Part shown: piece after piece, positions 14,524-22,780 of the stretch | How positions within the stretch are numbered: the stretch's first letter is position 1 | How the letters are laid out: every line of letters starts with the position of its first letter | Source of the DNA: an uncultured Clostridia bacterium | Lineage (GTDB): Bacteria > Bacillota > Clostridia > Oscillospirales > Ruminococcaceae | Length of the DNA stretch: 35,102 nucleotides | Assembly (NCBI GenBank): GCA_947629945.1 | Contig: CANRFR010000015.1 | Span: forward strand, 1-35,102 | Direction: 5' to 3' | Notes under the pieces: model-generated | What the model saw: only the letters and a program-made list of their open reading frames with translations | Database searches by the model: none | Told to the model about the DNA's origin: nothing | Made by a program: the position numbers and the translations under genes

Positions 14524-16533
14524 ATGAAGAAAAATAAGATGAGCGGCGTGATAATTTACGTTCTGGTCGCTGTGCTTCTGATTTTCGGGCTGGTTTCGGT
14601 GCTGAATATGGCAGGCAGAAGAACGGGCGAGGGCGCAAAGTCATATTCGGACGTTATTGCCGAGTTTGATAATTTAAACGTTTCGGCTTATGAGCTGGAT
14701 CTTGGAAAAGGCACGCTGAAATATGTTCTCAAGGGCGGAAGTCCGCAAAATTCACAAGACGTTAAAACCTACTCCGTGCCGAACGTCAATGTATTTTTGA
14801 ATGATATTAACAGCGGTTACACAAAGGATGGCAAGCTTGCCAACTATCGTATCCGCTATAACGAGGAAAACCCCGATCAACCGCTTTTGGAGGACTACAT
14901 CAAGATTTCGGACAACTCGTTCTGGATGAGTTTTCTGCCTTATCTGCTGCTCATAGGCGTGATGATTATTTTTACGTTCATTATTATGCGCCAGACTACC
15001 GGCGGCGGCAAAATGAACACATTCTCCCGAGCGAACGTTCGTCCGCAGTCGGGCAGAAAAGTTACTTTTGAGGATGTTGCAGGCGCGGATGAGGAAAAGC
15101 AGGAGCTTGTTGAGATCGTTGACTTCCTGAAAAACCCCGGAAAATACCGTGAGATAGGTGCGAGAGTGCCAAAGGGCGTACTTTTGGTGGGACCTCCCGG
15201 TACAGGTAAAACACTGCTTGCCAAGGCTGTCGCGGGCGAGGCGGGTGCGCCGTTTTTCTCGATCTCGGGTTCCGACTTCGTGGAAATGTATGTCGGCGTG
15301 GGCGCTTCGCGTGTTCGTGATCTGTTCGACCAAGCCAAGAAGCACACTCCGTCTATTATCTTTATCGACGAGATCGACGCGGTAGGTCGTCAGCGCGGCG
15401 CGGGTCTGGGCGGCGGTCACGACGAGCGCGAGCAGACGCTGAACCAACTTCTTGTTGAGATGGACGGCTTCACCGAAAACGAAAATATCATAGTTATGGC
15501 GGCAACTAACCGCCGCGATATACTCGACCCCGCGCTGCTTCGTCCGGGACGCTTCGACAGACAGGTTGTCGTAAGCTACCCCGATATCAAGGGGCGCGAG
15601 GAGATCCTTAAAGTTCATACAAGAAACAAGAACATTGGTCCCGATGTGAATTTGAAAACTATTGCCGCGACTACGGCAGGGTTTACGGGCGCGGATTTGG
15701 AGAACCTTGTGAACGAGGCGGCTCTGTTGGCGGCTCGCAACAACCGCAAGGCTGTTACCCGCGCGGACATTGAGGAAGCGACAATTAAAGTAGTCGCGGG
15801 TCCCGAGAAGAAGTCGCGCGTCATCACCGACGAGGACAAGCGGCTTACCGCATACCACGAGTCGGGTCACGCTATCACGACATATTTCTGTCCCACACAA
15901 GACAAGGTGCATCAGGTCACAATCATTCCGAGAGGACAGGCGGGCGGTTTTACAATGCACGTTCCCGAAAAGGATCACAGCTACCGCACAAAGACCTTTA
16001 TGGAGGAGAACATCATAGTACTGCTGGGCGGTCGTGTTGCGGAGAAGCTTGTTTTGGACGATATCTCCACGGGCGCGTCGAACGATATTGAGAGAGCAAC
16101 AAATGTTGCGCGGGATATGGTAACGCGCTACGGATTTTCCGAGAAGCTCGGTCCCATTCTTTACGGTAATGCCGATCACGAGGTGTTTTTGGGGCGCGAC
16201 TACTCGCAAGGCAAGAACTACTCCGAGACTGTGGCAAGCGAGATCGACGCGGAGATCCAAGAGATCATTGAGACCGCTTACGAGCGCGCGAAAGATATTC
16301 TCACCGAGCACAGCGACTTGCTCGAGCGCAGCGCTCAGTATTTGCTCAAGCACGAGAAGATCGACGGTCCCGCGTTCTATAAGCTGATGTCCGGTGAGAT
16401 CAACGTTGACGGCGACGAGATCAACGTTAACGCGGAAAAGTCCGAAGAAAAGTCGGAAACTAAGAATGAAGCGGATTCCGAAGAAATCTCAAAAAATAAA
16501 TCGGAAGAAAAAGCCGAAGACAAAAAAGATTAA
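14524..16533 (+). CDS. ftsH: ATP-dependent zinc metalloprotease FtsH
   Basis: 669 residues. FtsH is a membrane-bound hexamer that extracts and degrades membrane and regulatory proteins. Two membrane helices (about 6-28 and 138-157) flank a small extracytoplasmic domain. The AAA domain has Walker A GPPGTGKT (223-230), Walker [11 protein letters not shown], and the second region of homology [19 protein letters not shown]. The M41 protease site is HESGH (445-449) with a later Asp ligand region. The last 45 residues are a Lys/Glu/Ser-rich tail ([16 protein letters not shown]), probably disordered. AAAGGTGG lies 5 bases before the chosen ATG; a GTG three codons earlier sits inside that site and is less likely. 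A strong terminator follows. Confidence 0.96.
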   Translation: MKKNKMSGVIIYVLVAVLLIFGLVSVLNMAGRRTGEGAKSYSDVIAEFDNLNVSAYELDLGKGTLKYVLKGGSPQNSQDVKTYSVPNVNVFLNDINSGYTKDGKLANYRIRYNEENPDQPLLEDYIKISDNSFWMSFLPYLLLIGVMIIFTFIIMRQTTGGGKMNTFSRANVRPQSGRKVTFEDVAGADEEKQELVEIVDFLKNPGKYREIGARVPKGVLLVGPPGTGKTLLAKAVAGEAGAPFFSISGSDFVEMYVGVGASRVRDLFDQAKKHTPSIIFIDEIDAVGRQRGAGLGGGHDEREQTLNQLLVEMDGFTENENIIVMAATNRRDILDPALLRPGRFDRQVVVSYPDIKGREEILKVHTRNKNIGPDVNLKTIAATTAGFTGADLENLVNEAALLAARNNRKAVTRADIEEATIKVVAGPEKKSRVITDEDKRLTAYHESGHAITTYFCPTQDKVHQVTIIPRGQAGGFTMHVPEKDHSYRTKTFMEENIIVLLGGRVAEKLVLDDISTGASNDIERATNVARDMVTRYGFSEKLGPILYGNADHEVFLGRDYSQGKNYSETVASEIDAEIQEIIETAYERAKDILTEHSDLLERSAQYLLKHEKIDGPAFYKLMSGEINVDGDEINVNAEKSEEKSETKNEADSEEISKNKSEEKAEDKKD

Positions 16534-16540
16534 AATTTAT

Positions 16541-16572
16541 CCGCCCTGCGGGAACGCGGGGCGGTTCGTTTT
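16541..16572 (+). terminator. Intrinsic terminator after ftsH
   Basis: A 10-bp stem (16541-16550 with 16555-16564, one G-U pair) has a GGAA tetraloop and is followed by ttcgtttt. It begins 7 bases after the ftsH stop, and the ribosome-binding site of the next gene lies just beyond it. Confidence 0.88.
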
Positions 16573-16585
16573 AAGGTGGTAAATT

Positions 16586-17023
16586 ATGGCAATTGAGTAC
16601 ATAGACAAAGCTCCTACTTTGGAGGAATATAAGGCAATGCGCCGCGCAGTGAATTTTATGGTGTTGTCCGACAGGATAGCCACAAACGCGCTTAACAATG
16701 CGTTTCATATTACAACGGTACGCGACGGCGGTCGCGCGATAGGAATGATACGCGTGCTTTCCGACGGCAGCTACGCGAACTTCATAACCGATGTTATGGT
16801 GATACCCGAGTATCAGAAGCGCGGAATTGGTCACGAGCTTATGCGGCGTACAATGGATTATATGAAGTCCACGCTTGAACCTGGGGAGACCATCGTGCTT
16901 TATTTGATGAGCGCAATAGGCAGAGAGGGCTTCTACAAGCAGTTTGGCTTTAAGGAGCGCCCCAACGATGTATGGGGAGCGGGAATGAGCCAATGGATAA
17001 CACGTTCCGACGCGAATACGTGA
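16586..17023 (+). CDS. GNAT-family N-acetyltransferase
   Basis: 145 residues, single domain. The acetyl-CoA site is VMVIPEYQKRGIGHELMRR (the R/Q-x-x-G-x-G/A loop), preceded by the beta strand ANFITDV and followed by GREGFYKQFGFKERP, the usual C-terminal strand of the fold. AAGGTGG precedes the ATG. It lies directly after the ftsH terminator, so read-through or an unseen promoter must serve it. The acceptor substrate cannot be told from sequence; small-molecule or protein N-acetylation are both possible. Confidence 0.85.
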   Translation: MAIEYIDKAPTLEEYKAMRRAVNFMVLSDRIATNALNNAFHITTVRDGGRAIGMIRVLSDGSYANFITDVMVIPEYQKRGIGHELMRRTMDYMKSTLEPGETIVLYLMSAIGREGFYKQFGFKERPNDVWGAGMSQWITRSDANT

Positions 17024-17079
17024 TAAACGGTCAAAAGCCATGCAGACGACCGACAACTAAAGAACTTTTTACCGAATAC

Positions 17080-17108
17080 TTGACAATTTATGCGAAATAT
17101 GCTATAAT
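17080..17108 (+). promoter_or_regulatory. Consensus sigma-A promoter for the zinc-ribbon/YdcF pair
   Basis: TTGACA (17080-17085) and TATAAT (17103-17108) with a 17-bp spacer and TGC before the -10 box. It is one of the strongest promoters in the window. Transcription should start near 17115, giving a leader of about 57 bases with AAAGGA before the ATG. Confidence 0.87.
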
Positions 17109-17171
17109 AACTTTAACGGTGTATTCGCCCTGCTGTGCGGGGTAACGTGTATTAAAGAAAGGATAAACATT

Positions 17172-17663
17172 ATGGAAAGATTTTGCGATAAATGCGGTTC
17201 TTTGGTAAGCGGCGATGTGAAGTTCTGTCCGACTTGCGGCGCGGCACTGTCAGGCGCGGTAGATTTGGATAAGCCTGCGGGTCAGCCCCAAAATACGCAG
17301 ACGGTCACCCCGAATTACGGCTACACCAATCAGCCGACAAACGGCTACGGTTCGCCGCAGTACGGTCAGCCGATAAACTACAATCAGCCTCAGCAGACCA
17401 TGACGGTCGGACAGTGGGTAGGAACTATCTTGCTGTGTTCGTGCCTTGGAATGGTAAGCTTTGTGCTCACGATCGTATGGGCGTTCAGTTCGACTACCCC
17501 GGAACCGAAAAAGAGTTTTTGCAAGGGCTATTTTTACGTGCAGCTTATTATGTTGGGATTGTCAATTCTGGCGTTGATCTTCCTTTTCGTAGTAGTGGGA
17601 GCAAGTTTCGATACGCTGTTTTCTTCGGGCAACTACTATGGCGCACATACCGCTCATTTCTGA
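17172..17663 (+). CDS. Zinc-ribbon membrane protein
   Basis: 163 residues. Residues 1-30 form a zinc ribbon with two CxxC pairs (FCDKCGS and FCPTCGA). A Gln/Asn/Tyr/Pro/Gly-rich flexible linker (about 35-75, with NYGYTNQPTNGYGSPQYGQP) leads to two hydrophobic helices (about 82-105 and 120-145). The short tail is polar. Proteins of this make-up (zinc ribbon, disordered linker, membrane part) are common in Clostridia and are mostly uncharacterised. It is driven by a consensus promoter and followed 12 bases later by the YdcF-like gene. Function is not known. Confidence 0.7.
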   Translation: MERFCDKCGSLVSGDVKFCPTCGAALSGAVDLDKPAGQPQNTQTVTPNYGYTNQPTNGYGSPQYGQPINYNQPQQTMTVGQWVGTILLCSCLGMVSFVLTIVWAFSSTTPEPKKSFCKGYFYVQLIMLGLSILALIFLFVVVGASFDTLFSSGNYYGAHTAHF

Positions 17664-17675
17664 TTTATTTTACTT

Positions 17676-18446
17676 ATGAAAAAAACTTGCTGCATTTTGA
17701 CCGTTATTAGGGTAATCATTGGTGTAATTTCGTTTATTCTGCTGGTGTGGGTAAACATGAATTTTTTTACCGCCGGCACAATTATCGGCTCCGCTCTGTT
17801 TGGCGGAGCCGTTTTGATAACGCTGTTTTGGAAGCCGTTTTGTCGGCTTATTAAGCGGCTGTGGGGCAAACTCGGCGGTAAAATTGCGTTGTGTTTGATT
17901 GGAACGTTCACGGCGGTTTGCGCGGGATTTTGCGTGTTTTTCTCTGTCCGAATGGCTGTTTGCGCGGAGAAACCGCTCGAAAATGCGGGCGCTGTTGTTG
18001 TTTTGGGCTGTCAAGTTCGCGGAGAAACGCCGTCGACTATGCTTGCGCAGCGGTGCGACGCGGCTTTGGAGGTTCTTGAAGAACTGCCCGATGCTCTCTG
18101 CGTAGTAAGCGGCGGTCAGGGGAGAGGCGAGAATATTTCCGAAGCCGAGGCTATGCGGCGGTATCTTGTCGACAAAGGGGTACCGAATGAGCGGATACTT
18201 CTTGAGGACAGGTCTGCCAGTACGGAAGAAAACATTGCCTTTTCCACGGAAATACTGGAAGAGCGCGGAATTGACAGAGTGATTATCGCAACCAACGAGT
18301 TCCACCAGTACCGCGCCGAGCTTTACGCGCGTAAAAACGGACTTACTGCGGGGCATCATTCTAACTCTACGCCGCCGCACAATCTGTTAAACTATTGGGT
18401 ACGCGAGTGGGCGGCGCTGATGAAACAATTGATAATGGATAATTGA
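17676..18446 (+). CDS. YdcF/ElyC-like DUF218 membrane protein
   Basis: 256 residues. Three hydrophobic helices (about 5-28, 33-53 and 70-92) precede a DUF218 domain (about 100-235). Its Rossmann-like core shows GAVVVLGCQVRGETPS, CVVSGGQGRGENISEAEAM, ILLEDRSASTEENIAFS and VIIATNEFHQYRAELYA. The acidic ExR/STxEN and NxxH positions typical of the family are present. E. coli relatives ElyC and SanA affect envelope precursors and barrier function, so an envelope role is plausible. There is no clear Shine-Dalgarno site; translation is probably coupled to the gene 12 bases upstream. The final codons coincide with an AATTG-rich repeat (18425-18447), so the last few residues may be repeat-derived. Confidence 0.82.
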   Translation: MKKTCCILTVIRVIIGVISFILLVWVNMNFFTAGTIIGSALFGGAVLITLFWKPFCRLIKRLWGKLGGKIALCLIGTFTAVCAGFCVFFSVRMAVCAEKPLENAGAVVVLGCQVRGETPSTMLAQRCDAALEVLEELPDALCVVSGGQGRGENISEAEAMRRYLVDKGVPNERILLEDRSASTEENIAFSTEILEERGIDRVIIATNEFHQYRAELYARKNGLTAGHHSNSTPPHNLLNYWVREWAALMKQLIMDN

Positions 18447-18465
18447 CGCCGGACAATTATTGCGC

Positions 18466-18649
18466 GATAGGGCAGGCACCTATCCCGTTAAAACGCATAA
18501 AATAAACAAGGGTAAAACACACAGCCGCCCCCGTAAGGTGGTAACAGCGGTGGCGCTTTGCCCTTGAATAGCTGAGCGGAGCGGTTTGACGAGACCGCAG
18601 ACGGCTGTTGAAATACCCAAAACGGGTCGGTTGAAAAAGCCGACCCGTT
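18466..18649 (+). ncRNA. Candidate structured RNA with a pseudoknot, family unknown
   Basis: Between the convergent YdcF-like and murD genes, several pairings interlock. A 10-bp helix joins 18507-18516 and 18557-18566 (caagggtaaa/tttgcccttg). A 7-bp helix joins 18521-18527 and 18602-18608 (acagccg/cggctgt) and crosses the first, which makes a pseudoknot. Inner hairpins are 18524-18529 with 18549-18554 and 18581-18585 with 18594-18598. A short hairpin lies upstream (18466-18471 with 18479-18484) and a terminator-like stem closes the unit. Two of the helices use U-G pairs that would become A-C on the other strand, so the RNA should be read from the plus strand. No good promoter is seen (TTGACG at 18443 has a poor -10). 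I do not recognise it as a known class. Confidence 0.45.
18621..18649. terminator. 10-bp GC-rich terminator-like stem between convergent genes
   Basis: aacgggtcgg (18621-18630) pairs perfectly with ccgacccgtt (18640-18649). A T-containing run follows on the plus side (gttgttcttcc) and ttttgggtattt on the minus side. It probably works in both directions, ending the upstream unit and murD. Confidence 0.65.
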
Positions 18650-18660
18650 GTTCTTCCTAA

Positions 18661-18764
18661 TTATAGCAAACCATGAAATGTTTGCACGACTTTCAAGCAG
18701 CTTTTCCCAAGATTATGCGGCACTTGTCATTTAAGTGATGTTTGAATTGCGTGGTTTGCTATAA
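18661..18764. mobile_element. MITE-like inverted-repeat unit overlapping the murD 3' end
   Basis: ttatagcaaaccatg (18661-18675) and its inverted partner cgtggtttgctataa (18750-18764) match at 14 of 15 positions and bound 104 bases. Inside, cactt/aagtg (18721-18737) forms a smaller hairpin. The right end and about a third of the unit lie inside murD and encode its last 11 residues plus the stop. This suggests a small element inserted at the gene end; no second copy is visible here. Confidence 0.45.
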
Positions 18765-20064
18765 GTGCGTTAACTAATTCCTTGAAGTGCAGACCGCGTT
18801 CCTCGAAATTGCGGTAAAAACCGTAGCTTGCCGAAGCGGGCGAAAGTATCACGCGCCGCCGCGCGACCTTTGAAGCCAGAGCTACAGCCTTTTCCATATT
18901 CTCCGCTTCTATTACGCTGACGTCGCGGTTGGTGATAAGTTTGCCTATGCGCCGTCCGCTGTCGGGTAGTAAGATCACGTTTTCCACAACTCCCGTGTTG
19001 AGAAATTTTCCCAGAATGTCGTATGAAATTCCTCTGTCCATACCGCCGAGGATAAGGCAGTCCGCACCGTCAAAAGCGTTCACGGCGGCAATCGCGGCTT
19101 CGGGAACGGTGGAAATGCTGTCGTTAATATATTCAACTCCGTTTATTACCGCCACGCGCTCCAGACGGTGTTCCAAGCCGTTGAATTCGGGGAGTGAATC
19201 AAGGCATTTTTCTAAATCAGCGCCCGCTTTTTCCGCCGCCGCCAGCGCCACGGCTATGTTATAGAGATTATGTTTGCCGCAGAGCCGTGTGCTGATTTTT
19301 TCAGGCGGTATCTCGGTATCGTACAGGAAGATCGAGTGCCCGTCCGTCCACACGTCCGCGTGTTTTCCGAACGCGCAGGAGCTTATTTTTCCCGCGCCCT
19401 CGACGGGGAACAGGTCGGAATTTGCGAACGCGAAGTCGGTTTTATCCTGAAAGCGCGTTATATTGCGCTTAGCGTTGGCGTAAGCGTCGAAGTCGATATA
19501 ATGGTCGAGGTGTTCGGGGAAGATGTTCAGCAGAACGGAAATATTTGGCGAGTGCTTAACAAACTCTAACTGATGACAGCTCATTTCGCAGACGGCAACG
19601 GTGTCGGCAGTCATTTCCTCCAGACGTTTGAGTGGCGGAATGCCTATGTTGCCGATAAGCATTGAGGGTATTCCGTTCGCTTGCAAAAAATGATAAATAA
19701 GCGAGGAAGTGGTGGATTTGCCTTTGGTTCCGGTCACTCCGATTATTTTGCAGGGTCCGGAGCGCAAAAGCAGCTCGGTTTGAGTCAGGATTTTCGCTTT
19801 TGCGGCGCTGTCGAGACGGTTTTTAACTATAACGCCCGGCGACTGCAAAATAATATCGTATTCGGCGCATTCCTCAAGGTAATGCTCGCCGCAGATGGGA
19901 CGAATTTCGGGGTCGTCAAATTCCAGCGGGTTCATATCCGCTGCGGCGATTTCGGCGCAATTAAGTCTTTGCAGAAGCTCCAGCCACGTTTTGCCTTCTC
20001 TTCCGAAGCCCAAAATTACTGCCCGTTTATTTTCAAAAATCGGTTTCAGTTGGTCAATGTTCAT
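18727..20064 (-). CDS. murD: UDP-N-acetylmuramoyl-L-alanine:glutamate ligase, MurD2-like
   Basis: 445 residues. Mur ligases add one amino acid to the UDP-MurNAc peptide using ATP. Seen here: GVTGTKGKSTTS (ATP loop), EMSCHQLEFV, NIFPEHLDHY, GKHNLYNIAVALAAAEK and EHRLERV. Two MurD landmarks that contact the incoming glutamate are changed. The classical NDSKATN reads NDSISTVPEA, losing the Lys that touches D-Glu in E. coli MurD (Lys348). SPACASxDxF reads SPASASYGFY. Together with a MurL-type epimerase gene directly upstream (ATGA overlap), this fits MurD2, which adds L-Glu instead of D-Glu; that specificity is inference. The last 11 residues (IANHAIQTSLK) come from an inverted-repeat unit. As the only murD in view it could still be the classical enzyme. 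Confidence 0.88.
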   Translation of the reverse strand: MNIDQLKPIFENKRAVILGFGREGKTWLELLQRLNCAEIAAADMNPLEFDDPEIRPICGEHYLEECAEYDIILQSPGVIVKNRLDSAAKAKILTQTELLLRSGPCKIIGVTGTKGKSTTSSLIYHFLQANGIPSMLIGNIGIPPLKRLEEMTADTVAVCEMSCHQLEFVKHSPNISVLLNIFPEHLDHYIDFDAYANAKRNITRFQDKTDFAFANSDLFPVEGAGKISSCAFGKHADVWTDGHSIFLYDTEIPPEKISTRLCGKHNLYNIAVALAAAEKAGADLEKCLDSLPEFNGLEHRLERVAVINGVEYINDSISTVPEAAIAAVNAFDGADCLILGGMDRGISYDILGKFLNTGVVENVILLPDSGRRIGKLITNRDVSVIEAENMEKAVALASKVARRRVILSPASASYGFYRNFEERGLHFKELVNALIANHAIQTSLK

Positions 20065-21395
20065 CTTGAGTTCCCCTTTGTTTGTAAAATACGCAAGAAT
20101 TTTTCGGGTACAAAATTGTTATCATCAAAATAGTTGTCCAGACTAATCGGCTTATAATTCGGGAACAGCTCCGCAAAGCGCTTAAGCAGTGCGGGAGGGT
20201 TCATTTTTCGGCGCTCCATAGCCATTTGCAGCGACAAGCGCACCTCGTTTTTCGTACCCACACATTCAAACGGTTTGTCCTCTCCGTCAAGGATAAGCCC
20301 GTCGAATTCCTCGACAAGCTCGGTTTTTTCCAGCATATCGCAGCCGAATATTTTGTGAAGCTCTGCGTCGTCCAAAAACGCGGCGAGTAGGATGTAAACA
20401 TACAGGCACTTCGCGCAGTTACAGCACCAACTGTTGGTTTTAGAGCCTAAATTGCAGCTTTGAAAGACCGTAAAATATTGCGGATATTTTACGAACTCGC
20501 GTGCTATCTGCCACTCGGAGAGCGGTCGCAGCAAGCTGAAATACTCGGGTATTTCTCCGAAATTGCCGAAGCTTTCCACGCAGTATTCGCGGAAATCACG
20601 CTCAAATTCCGTGGACTTGCTGTACTGATGATTTATCATAGCGCCCTCGACGTAGCTCTCGTTTGCGGAGCTTTCGTTCGACAAAGCGATAAACCTTGCG
20701 CCTTTCACATAGCCGAAAAGCAGCGTTGAGAACGCCACCACCGCCGAAAACGGTGTGTGCCCGTTCAGCCAGCCCGCGGCGTTGCGCTCCAGCAGCGTTT
20801 TGTCGATAGTGCGGCGCGGTGTTACAGCCGTTTCGGGAGCTATCCCCGCCGCTTCCACGCAGCCCAGTGTAGCGCCGCGTGCGTTAATGATGTATGGAGT
20901 TATCGGTTCGCCGGCGCTTTTCAGAAGTTCCAGCGACACCACGCTGTCCTTGCCGCCGCCCACCGGAACCAACGTTCCCGAGAGGGAGCGGGTAAAATTC
21001 GGCTTAGCGTATGGCTCGGGAGCGGTTATAGTCATAAATTCTTCAAAACTCGTGTGGATCTCGTTGCGGTAAAAAAATTCGCCAAGCCCATTCCAATAAA
21101 GCTTTTTCCACCAGTTTATCTGACTATCCGAAAGTCCGCCGCAGCGTATCTCTACGACTGGGCAGCAAGCGCATTTCCAGTAGCTTACAAGCTCCGCCAT
21201 ACCAAGCGAGAACGCGAGCGGTTCCAGTTCTTCGCGCGGAACATCGGCTATCCCGAGAGCGCTGTCGAACGTCCACTCGGGATTAAAGTGAAACTCGTCT
21301 ATAGAAAAATGAAAGCGCAGATAATTCTCGTTAAGTTCAAAATTGTGGTATATAAATGTCGGGTGCTCCCGACGCAGTTCGTCAAATTTACTCAT
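20061..21395 (-). CDS. murL: MurL-type UDP-MurNAc-L-Ala-L-Glu epimerase
   Basis: 444 residues. MurL, first described in Xanthomonas oryzae, epimerises the terminal L-Glu of UDP-MurNAc-L-Ala-L-Glu to D-Glu in an ATP- and magnesium-dependent reaction and replaces the need for free D-Glu. Family landmarks as I recall them are present in order: NGLGEFFYRNEI, the ATP-loop-like LVPVGGGKDSVVSLELL, AGWLNGHTPFSAVVAFS, ALSNESSANES, INHQYSKSTEFERDFREY, YFSLLRPLSEWQIAREF, a four-Cys cluster in SWCCNCAKC with the preceding QSCNLG, and KPFECVG. There is no signal peptide or membrane helix, as expected for a cytosolic precursor enzyme. GGAG precedes the ATG. It follows tmcAL by 57 bases and overlaps murD by ATGA. 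MurL is not the usual route in Firmicutes, which use MurI. Confidence 0.82.
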   Translation of the reverse strand: MSKFDELRREHPTFIYHNFELNENYLRFHFSIDEFHFNPEWTFDSALGIADVPREELEPLAFSLGMAELVSYWKCACCPVVEIRCGGLSDSQINWWKKLYWNGLGEFFYRNEIHTSFEEFMTITAPEPYAKPNFTRSLSGTLVPVGGGKDSVVSLELLKSAGEPITPYIINARGATLGCVEAAGIAPETAVTPRRTIDKTLLERNAAGWLNGHTPFSAVVAFSTLLFGYVKGARFIALSNESSANESYVEGAMINHQYSKSTEFERDFREYCVESFGNFGEIPEYFSLLRPLSEWQIAREFVKYPQYFTVFQSCNLGSKTNSWCCNCAKCLYVYILLAAFLDDAELHKIFGCDMLEKTELVEEFDGLILDGEDKPFECVGTKNEVRLSLQMAMERRKMNPPALLKRFAELFPNYKPISLDNYFDDNNFVPEKFLRILQTKGNSR

Positions 21396-21452
21396 TACCG
21401 CTCCTTATTATGTCAATAATTTGTAGATATATACAAAAATCGGTGATGTCGT

Positions 21453-22613
21453 TCAATCAAGAATTATCGGCTTCGCTGTGAAGTCAACGCCGCAGGGAAG
21501 AGGCTCTTTAAAGCAAAGCGAGTACATATCGGTTATGTAGGCTTCAAATTCCGCTTGACGACGGGCTTCGCGGGAGGTCTTTGAAAGGGCTTTGAGAGAT
21601 GTGTCGATAGGAAGCGGACAATTCGCAGAAGAAAGTATCTCTTTACCGCGTGAATTCATTCCCAATATACGAATATACGCACATTTTTCGCGGGATATGT
21701 CCTTACTTATTCCCAAAAACGCGCACAACACCGCACGGCGTATCCTTGCAAGGGTGTACCGCTTGGTTTTTGTCATAAAGTATATCCCCGAAAGAGAAGT
21801 ACCGCGCCGCACGGCTTTAAAGAGCCTGTCGCCCAATCCACCGGAGCAGTCGGCGATACGGTCAAAGTCGGCGGGGGAGAGGGAGCGCAGCTTCGCCAAG
21901 ACAGCGCGCTCCAAACGCGAGAAATCGGCGGTTGGAGCGTCGATTTTCGGCGCGTATTTTTCGATGGTCTCGATGTTTTCACCGTTCATAATTCTTCGGC
22001 GCAGTTCCGAGCCGCTCAAAAACTCCGCTTCTTCGGCGCTGTCGTGGGCGGCTCCGTAACGCCGCACGGTGAAAGGCTCTATGGAGCTTCCGCAGCTGTC
22101 GAGCGCGTTGAGATACTCAATGGCAAGAGTATTGTTGGGAGCGGCTATCGTTTCGGCGACGTCGTCGGTATAAAATTGCCGCAAAGCCTTTTCCAGCGCG
22201 GCGGGATAGCTGCTGCCTTTTTTCAGAAGCTTATCGAATTCCTCACTGTGGAGTGTGTATTCAATGGCTCCCGAAGCCTCTTTCAGAGCCGCGATATCGC
22301 CGCTTTCGCTGCCGAAAGCAAGCATATTGATACAGTTAAGTGCGCTGATGATTTCGACGGCTCCACGCGCAAATCCCGCCGCGGAGGTCAGGGAATAGCG
22401 CACTGGCAGTTCGAGCACCAAATCGACGCCGTTTTCGAGAGCCGTTTTCGCGCGTGAAAATTTATCGCAGACTGACGCGCCTCCACGTTGTGTGAAGCTG
22501 CCGCTCATTATTGCCGCTACGTGCGTTGCGCCTGCGGCGCGGGTTTGGTCTATGAGGTATTTGTGTCCGTAGTGAAAAGGGTCATATTCCGCAATTATCG
22601 CCGCTGTTTTCAT
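21453..22613 (-). CDS. tmcAL: tRNA(Met) cytidine acetate ligase TmcAL
   Basis: 386 residues from the start at 22613. TmcAL uses acetate and ATP to make N4-acetylcytidine at the wobble base of elongator tRNA-Met. The nucleotidyltransferase motif is AEYDPFHYGHKYLI (most members have NPFH; here Asp replaces Asn). MSGSFTQRGGASVCDKFSRA and ELPVRYSLTSAAGFARGAV follow, and the helical C-terminal part covers about 270-386. The start is set by GGAGGG 5 bases upstream and by a promoter at 22660-22688, which would lie inside any longer frame. It is probably co-transcribed with murL and murD. Confidence 0.92.
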   Translation of the reverse strand: MKTAAIIAEYDPFHYGHKYLIDQTRAAGATHVAAIMSGSFTQRGGASVCDKFSRAKTALENGVDLVLELPVRYSLTSAAGFARGAVEIISALNCINMLAFGSESGDIAALKEASGAIEYTLHSEEFDKLLKKGSSYPAALEKALRQFYTDDVAETIAAPNNTLAIEYLNALDSCGSSIEPFTVRRYGAAHDSAEEAEFLSGSELRRRIMNGENIETIEKYAPKIDAPTADFSRLERAVLAKLRSLSPADFDRIADCSGGLGDRLFKAVRRGTSLSGIYFMTKTKRYTLARIRRAVLCAFLGISKDISREKCAYIRILGMNSRGKEILSSANCPLPIDTSLKALSKTSREARRQAEFEAYITDMYSLCFKEPLPCGVDFTAKPIILD

Positions 22614-22659
22614 AATTCCCTCCGAAAAATCGTACATTTTAAATTCTGCCGTTACACTT

Positions 22660-22688
22660 ATTTTACTACATTTCGGAGATAAAATCAA
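22660..22688 (-). promoter_or_regulatory. Sigma-A promoter for tmcAL-murL-murD
   Basis: On the minus strand, TTGATT (22688-22683) and TAAAAT (22665-22660) with a 17-bp spacer. Transcription should start near 22653, 40 bases before the tmcAL start. Confidence 0.65.
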
Positions 22689-22780
22689 GTGCTTTCGTAA
22701 ATTATTGTTTTATTATAAGCGTTTTTCGGATTGGAGAGGACGCTCCGCAGATTTTGCGCGGTCGGTCGTTGTGGCTGAGT

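Noticed and set aside
14752-16353. 533-codon antisense frame over ftsH
   Set aside because: It mirrors the codon usage of ftsH, has no ribosome-binding site, and its translation has no domain signs.
18507-18608. HDV-like self-cleaving ribozyme
   Set aside because: The order of pairings (P1, P2, P3, P1', P4, P2') is the same and a 7-bp GGGTAAA/TTTGCCC core exists. But the helix extends to 10 bp upstream of the would-be cleavage site, the P3 region is far too long, and the J4/2 stretch reads CAGA or AGA rather than the CNAA type.
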